A DNA stretch of 64,000 nt from Amyelois transitella (Eukaryota > Arthropoda > Insecta > Lepidoptera > Pyralidae): positions 6,843,001-6,907,000 of the forward strand of contig NC_083509.1 of NCBI RefSeq assembly GCF_032362555.1, read 5' to 3'. This document shows positions 58,266 through 64,000 of the stretch, one piece after another; position 1 is the first letter of the stretch; each line of letters starts with the position of its first letter. The notes below the pieces were generated by a model that ran no database searches, was not told where the DNA came from, and saw only the letters and a list, made by a program, of their open reading frames with translations. The position numbers and the translations under genes were made by a program.

Positions 58266-58325
58266 TCGTAGCACCTGCTACGATTTCGTAGCACTTTTCA
58301 TGATTTTGTAGCACCTACTGTAAAA
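58266..58325. repeat. Three-unit 20-bp tandem repeat
   Basis: CGTAGCACCTGCTACGATTT, CGTAGCACTTTTCATGATTT and TGTAGCACCTACTGTAAAAT follow each other with a period of 20. Confidence 0.7.
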
Positions 58326-59837
58326 TTAAATAAGTAATTATTATTGTGAAAATATAGGGATCATATCCCTATATATTTAAACCTGTACAAATGTTATTTT
58401 ATTATTTATTAATCCACTGTTTGCGTTTCTCAATATTCTATAATTCTGGACAAAACCACCTATCCAGTAGTAGTGCTTCTTGATATCAGCTATTTCGTCT
58501 AGTAGAAATCTTTATCAATACCCAAACCTACGCCACATCACGTACACTTAATAAGTTATAAGCCATCAGGAATCTACAATGTTTATCTTCGCTATCAGAC
58601 TTGTATGAAGCTTTATTAGTATCAACAATTTTTTTTTATCAAGTTTTTAATTAATCTCACAATAACCGACAACAAAAGGTCAATTGTAATTATTATGTAT
58701 GGGCGCGTCCGAATTATACCTTTTGCTATCGTGTTTTATATGCGGGAAGCTTGGTAATGAGATTTGAAAAAGCCTTCCTCTGTCGCCGGATGTGAGGGGA
58801 GAAAGGGGAGGGGGAGGGGCGGTCACTCGTGAATGATCTATGCGATTTTTTATAGCCGTTTAACTATGTGCTACATATATTTTGCAGACAACGGCAAAAT
58901 TATGGCACACCGTTTGTTTTCCTCATAAACGCAAATGTATTTCACGGTAATGTTTTCATCATATTTCTAGGGAGTAATTTGCGATTTTCTGCTGCTTTCT
59001 ATTAAGGTGTTAATATGTGAGCTGGATTTTAACTGTAATACTGTCAAAGGAGCTGCTTGATTGACCTATGTATTGATTATCAGTTTGCAATTTGCACAGA
59101 ATGAGTGATTTTGAAAAAATTATAATGGAAACATATATCATAGTATTTTTAATCTTTACGGTTTTTGTCAATACAAGTAAACTACACATTTAACATAACA
59201 TAAATATATGTTTGTGAGTATTCCATAATATGTGGAAATTTAGAGTTAACAATTTTATTGTGATTTTCCTCTACTTATTTTATTTAAGCGTCTTCTTTAT
59301 GCAAAAATATGCTTACCTTTTTGAGATACGTAAAAAAAAGTTGCCTCCATCTCTATGATCATCTTTGTCATAAACGATCTCACCTTTTTAAATGATTATG
59401 GAAAATATTTGCACATAGCTTTAGTAAACAACGAATAAGTGAGTCTTTAGCTATTCTGTAATCAAAGTCATTCAAAAAATTTTGTATATTTTTAATACGC
59501 GTTCACCTGACAACATACGGGTTAAGGTGTGTAAAGATTTGGCTTTTAGTATTTGTACCACACCCAAAAATTTTAAAACAAAGTGCACTTACGGACGTTC
59601 CCTGAATCGATTTAGTTTGAAAGCTTCTACGGTAAGCAGTAATAAATGTCGAGGAAAAAACCTCGTTAACATATTAATTATCGTGCAGGAAGACCGACTT
59701 TTTTGACCGGGCGCTTTTCCGTATATTTAATACAAATATGTTATACATACACAGGTACTTTGGTCTCATTTTTCGCATTAGCTCTCTCATATGGGTGAGT
59801 TTTTGTTTGAAGACGGAACATTAAATATGTCATATAT

Positions 59838-60050
59838 TAAGGTTCGGTACCTAAGAGATAAAAACGGGACGCTATTACTAAACTTCCGCTGTCTGTCCGC
59901 TTGGCTGTGCGTCCGTGTGTCACCACGTTGTATCGCTTAAACCGTGAGAGCTAGAAAGCTGAAGCTAAATTACGATTTTCTGTTGCCCCTATAACAACAA
60001 ACATAAAAATGGAAATATAAAAGGGGTCCCGATACACTAGATGTGTTTTT
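59838..60050 (+). repeat. Retroelement 3'-region fragment
   Basis: GGTTCGGTACCTAAGAG, CGGGACGCTATTACTAA, CTGTCTGTCCG and GAACCGTGAGAGCTAGAAAG-like text recur in many insect non-LTR derived repeats. No coding frame. Confidence 0.45.
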
Positions 60051-60639
60051 TTTAAAACATATAGATGTGTTTATTTGTAACAGGTGGATGCTATGCACAA
60101 AATGTTCAGTTGCATAGTTACTTTAAAAAAATTAATAATTAAATAAATAAAAGTCATTATTAAAAGGGAGCTCCAATAAGACAAACGTTATCTTTTTATA
60201 CATAATATGTACGATAATAGTACGGAATTCTGACTCTCAATTAGCCGATTATTTATTCTCCTACTCCTACATCTGACTTTTTTATCTTAATCCTTAAAAT
60301 AAAAATGTATTTTACTTTAAAAATTGTTACCCCTATAAATAATTTAATTTAAGAGTTAAACTGCCAAAGAAGAATCGGAATCCTTTAAGATTCCGTCTGA
60401 GGAACGCCAAGCAGATCTCAAAATACATAAAGTCTACGTAAGCAGACATAAAGATTAATATATTAAAAGGACTTATTATTTATTTGATTTCTCTTATTTT
60501 ATTTGATTTACTTCCTAATTTCAGTTAAGGCTTGCGCCATTTCACATTATTCAAAGTACCTACGAGCAAATTTAATCGATATCATATATTTTTATTGCTT
60601 TGTTTTATTTAAAAATTTATTGGCCCTTGCTCTTCTTCC

Positions 60640-60965
60640 TCCTGACTTAAGTCCCGGTTGCATCCTCGCCTCTCTGGAGAGGAGGCCGGGGTAAACCTTT
60701 GACCATGAATCCTAGATTGGTAGAGTCAAGTTTTTACACGAAGCGAGTCCCATTTTACCTCCGCAACCTAACCCGTATTGATCCGTGGTTACACATCTAA
60801 TTGCCTGAATTTGCAGGTTTCCTCACGATGTTTTCCCTCACCGTAAGAGAATCGGTTAGTATTCAAACAAATTTACATAACTTTGGAAATAGCCATTGGT
60901 ACATGGCCGAGGTTTGGATTCGCACCTGTGCCTTTCTGCTCATCTTGCATTTTATCCGGGCACCG
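60640..60965 (+). repeat. Interspersed repeat, best-preserved copy of the 22145 family
   Basis: Contains CTTAAGTCCCGGTTGCATCC, GAGAGGAGGCCGGGGT, GCCTGAATTTGCAGGTTTCC, TCACGATGTTTTCCC and TTGGTACATGGCC. It serves as the reference for the inverted insertion in the 22.3 kb copy. Confidence 0.6.
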
Positions 60966-62539
60966 ATTTGACCACCGACGCTGTTTATTGGCCCTTACAA
61001 TCCCGCCCTATTATTTTTATTGGTACAGTAGGTGAACTTAATGCTAAAAACATTCTCGACCAGTTAACCTTTAGAAAATGGCAAACAGATAAATAATCAG
61101 GAGTCAATCCGGGAGAAAAAAAAAACAAATGTTTTATTTGATGATGTAAACACAAACATGTTTTAACAAATGTTCAATAATTCCGCCTTTTGCTTTCTGA
61201 TGAGGAAAGAGCTTACATTTTTTTGGGTTTACATAATTCGGTTTTTATTTATTTTCATAGGACATCAAGTTAGTAATATTTACATTAGCCTTAAAATTCT
61301 TCTCAACCACTAAACAATACGTTAAGAAAAGATAGGCAAAATATTTATTTTTATAATACTCTCGTTGCTAGGCATCTTTTTGAAAGAATGCAAACTGTAA
61401 AATTCGTGTTTATAAAATCAGTACGGTTTTACTATTTTGATACTGACTGACGAAATGTTGAAATACAGAAGTAAGCGGAATTAAAGATTCCTTTATAAAG
61501 CTTCACAACAAGGTAACGAACACTAACATTGGTACGCACGTTCGTTGGTTCCCCAATGTGATTCGCGTTCACGAAACTGTCCAAATATCCTTCGTTGGTT
61601 ATCGTTATTCGTTAGCTTCCGTTGGCCCAGTGTGTACGTAGCTGTTTGAGGTTGAGTGGATTTCATGAATATAAAATGAAAAGGTAAAAAACAAAAAATT
61701 AAATATAAAATAAATTAAACATGCACTAAAACGTGTCACGCGTGCTATACCTAGTAAGTTAAAAAACACACACACCCTAGTTCTTTGACCTGCAGTCCTG
61801 GATACAACTGAGTAGAACAATAGCAACACCAGGAGAACAGTCTTTTCAGCTCAGTTGAGCAGCCCTCGGGGGAATGCCTACTGGCAAGACACAAGACGCT
61901 CGCACTAAATATTGCACGAAGCATTACTTGCGCAATTTCCTATGTGCTGCCACGATAACCAACAAAAGACATTTTTAAAACGCTTGTGCGCGAATTAATG
62001 GTCGCGTAGTTTCGTTCCGTCCCTGTGGTATGCATTTATGTGATGTAAAAATAGATATTGCATAAATAAAACTATTTTAAAGAAGACGAGATCATGGCAA
62101 ATGGAAAAATGAAGTCTACCTATTTCTCCAGGAAGGAGAGGTTATTTTATATAGGTACATAGGCATTAAGTACACAAAGTATTGATATGACGGACCTTTA
62201 GGTTTTATATGGAATTTTAGATTTATAATGTGAAATACTAAAAAGCGTATTATGATTGTATCTGTAATGTAATAGTTATCATCCTTATCAGAAATCTTTT
62301 TAAATCATATATTGAGTGTATCCTCGTAGTTTGGTGTTGAAGCGTGTGATACGAGTACATACATTGTAAGTTTTACTTAAAAGATTCTTAAGTCAAATAA
62401 AAATAAAGCGTATTACCACCAAACACGAAAGATTTCGTTTACTTTTCCTATTTTACGCGTATTTGTCAAGCAATGTTCGTAAAAAATAGAAATAAAACTG
62501 CGGCGAGCATCGTTAACAAACACGACGGTGAAGTTTTAC

Positions 62540-62630
62540 CTTTGTTTCGTTATACTGCCAACATAATAAGCTCTATTGCGTCCTGCTCTCCGGCGCGCGC
62601 CGCCACGGGATGTGTTCAACTGTTCGCGCT
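62540..62630 (-). other. Candidate isolated exon, 91 bp
   Basis: A GC-rich block bounded by acceptor accattatag/AGCG and donor CAAAG/gtaaaac. One frame is open throughout and reads REQLNTSRGGARRRAGRN then RAYYVGSITKQ. No homology is recognised. Composition stands out from the region, but chance cannot be excluded. Confidence 0.3.
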
Positions 62631-64000
62631 CTATAATGGTATAAAATAAGGAGGACGTACAGGTGATTATTGTTACAGTGTACTGTATACTTGTTGTAAC
62701 TAAAAGAAAAGTGCAGACCGGGTATTTTTGTCTATTATTTCTCAACACTTTAAAAGAAAAAGCATTGGTACCTTTTTGATTGATACGGTATTTTTTAATT
62801 TGAATAGCTATGAGATATTCATAACTTACACTTGCTAGTATCAAGTGTGAATGTCGAATAATGTTGATAGAAACAATTGCATACAAACACACCAAAGAAC
62901 ATTTGGAATCCCATCCTATTCAAGCTGAGGAATTTATCAAGAGTTCTTTTCATTCAATCTTATTGTATTAGAAAATGAAGTACTTGAGTTGTCTTTTTGA
63001 ACTCTCATTAATTTATGACAATAGCCACTTTGCCGTTACGTCTCCTAAACAAATATTGTCTTTCTGTCAAATAACTTAATGGTATTTGCACTACGCCGTC
63101 AAATAGAAACTCAAATTTCGTTCGAAATATGTATATTTATGTTTAATAAGTCTTGGTAATTTTTGCTGGGTTTTCTAAATTAAAATATAAATGTGAAGAC
63201 ACAGGAGCGTAATGACATCTAATAAGCCTTCGGGTGACAATGGAGGCATTATACACACGATTCTAAAGCGAGGGACTATGGAAAGCGAATTTTATGAATA
63301 TCATTCCATGTTACCATAACGTTATGACGACCGGAATGATTTCAATTATTCTCTCCGTTCTTGCATATTTATTAACTTTCTTGTGTGACCTCGTATTTAA
63401 AAAAAGTAAGTTTTTCATAGCCAGTCATTGCATTTTTATCAAATCCAATATGCCGATTAGCAGAAATATTGAATACAAAATTTTTTAAACACAAAATTTG
63501 ATTTATCAGGCAATAAAAGAAACATACCATTAAATCACGTCTCTACCATATTTTTTTGTAGTAAGTGCGAAAAAGCTACCATTTCGCGAGAAACGTGTCG
63601 ACAGTTTCGAATAGCTGGACCGATCGACAATAGATGTGCTGCAGTTTGTTTTGTTTCCCCAAAGTTCTTTGACATGGAATAAAAACTGGGATGACGTAAG
63701 TTCGGCAAGTCCGCCTTTCAGCGGTTGGACGTTTTATTTCATGCTCGGCTTTGTTACTCCAAAACTGAGCTCAGAGTCGCAGCCACGCTGAATGTTAATC
63801 ACGCGATGGAGTACAACGCTGTCCATCAGTCATTCATGTCATAAATATGTCTCCTTTGGTACCCTTTTAACGCCTACCAAGGCGGTAGGCGCTTAATCAA
63901 AATTGTTTAAACCTAAATAAATGCAATTATCAACCGACTAATATATTCTAAGTGCGGGTTACCCATTATTATTAAAATTTAATTGTGTTAAGTAGGTATC

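Larger units (their letters stand above)
47392..64000. other. Long gene-poor region, repeats only
   Basis: No coding gene is supported in 16.6 kb. It holds a (TA)n microsatellite (48018-48056), four partial or full short repeats, two MITE-like elements, a 1.5-kb non-coding element, hairpins at 51403 and 54249, and one candidate exon at 62540. This would suit a long intron or a gene desert. Confidence 0.5.

Noticed and set aside
1-64000. CRISPR arrays, operons, bacterial-type promoters or viral genomes
   Set aside because: No such structure seen; the window is spliced insect nuclear DNA. The reverse transcriptase belongs to a non-LTR retrotransposon, with no gag, protease, integrase or LTR.

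Overview
The window is AT-rich animal nuclear DNA. It has spliced genes with GT-AG introns, short GC-richer exons and dense interspersed repeats. Gene content and repeats of the type seen in moth and butterfly genomes (the recurrent CCCGCGGCTTCG-type retroelement ends, and a short repeat ending in (GTAT)n) point to a lepidopteran insect. No species is claimed. All exon models were built by hand from the sequence: each junction has GT/AG ends and the reading phase was carried through every exon.

Layout. (1) 4575-15261, minus: an 18-exon gene for the SAGA subunit Spt20 (978 aa), with a long apparently gene-free stretch downstream of its stop (1-4574). (2) 15262-18766: no gene; a THAP-like 26-codon remnant (16229), a retroelement copy and the first SINE-like repeat. 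(3) 18767-20065, minus: a two-exon SRP9 gene (78 aa). (4) 20595-21546, minus: a possible two-exon gene of unknown function. It lies head-to-head with the probable 5' UTR exon of the next gene. (5) 23274-27530, plus: an eight-exon RING/B-box/coiled-coil/NHL protein (873 aa) of the Wech/Dappled type. Its NHL C-terminus is followed by almost 8 kb without a recognisable gene. (6) 35350-40172, minus: a six-exon N-acetylglucosamine-6-phosphate deacetylase (AMDHD2 type, 400 aa). An intron of this gene carries an antisense reverse-transcriptase relic. (7) 40782-45100: a 4.3 kb DNA transposon of the ISL2EU (IS4EU) kind. It encodes a SWIM/YqaJ nuclease on the plus strand and a THAP-DDE transposase on the minus strand, converging tail to tail. 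Each gene has one visible lesion (an in-frame TAG and a -1 shift in an A6 run). (8) 45101-64000: repeats, MITEs and hairpins with no confident coding gene. A GC-rich block at 47.1-47.39 kb could be a non-coding first exon, which would make the rest a long intron.

The cellular genes are housekeeping or developmental (chromatin co-activator, protein targeting, TRIM-NHL regulator, amino-sugar salvage) and show no functional link to one another. The most unusual structural signal is that three of them carry decayed partial copies of one of their own exons in the adjoining intron (two in Spt20, one each in wech and AMDHD2). The wech 5' region also has a near-perfect 133-bp tandem duplication that doubles a 3' splice site. 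Several long near-perfect hairpins and the ISL2EU copy are the other main points of interest.
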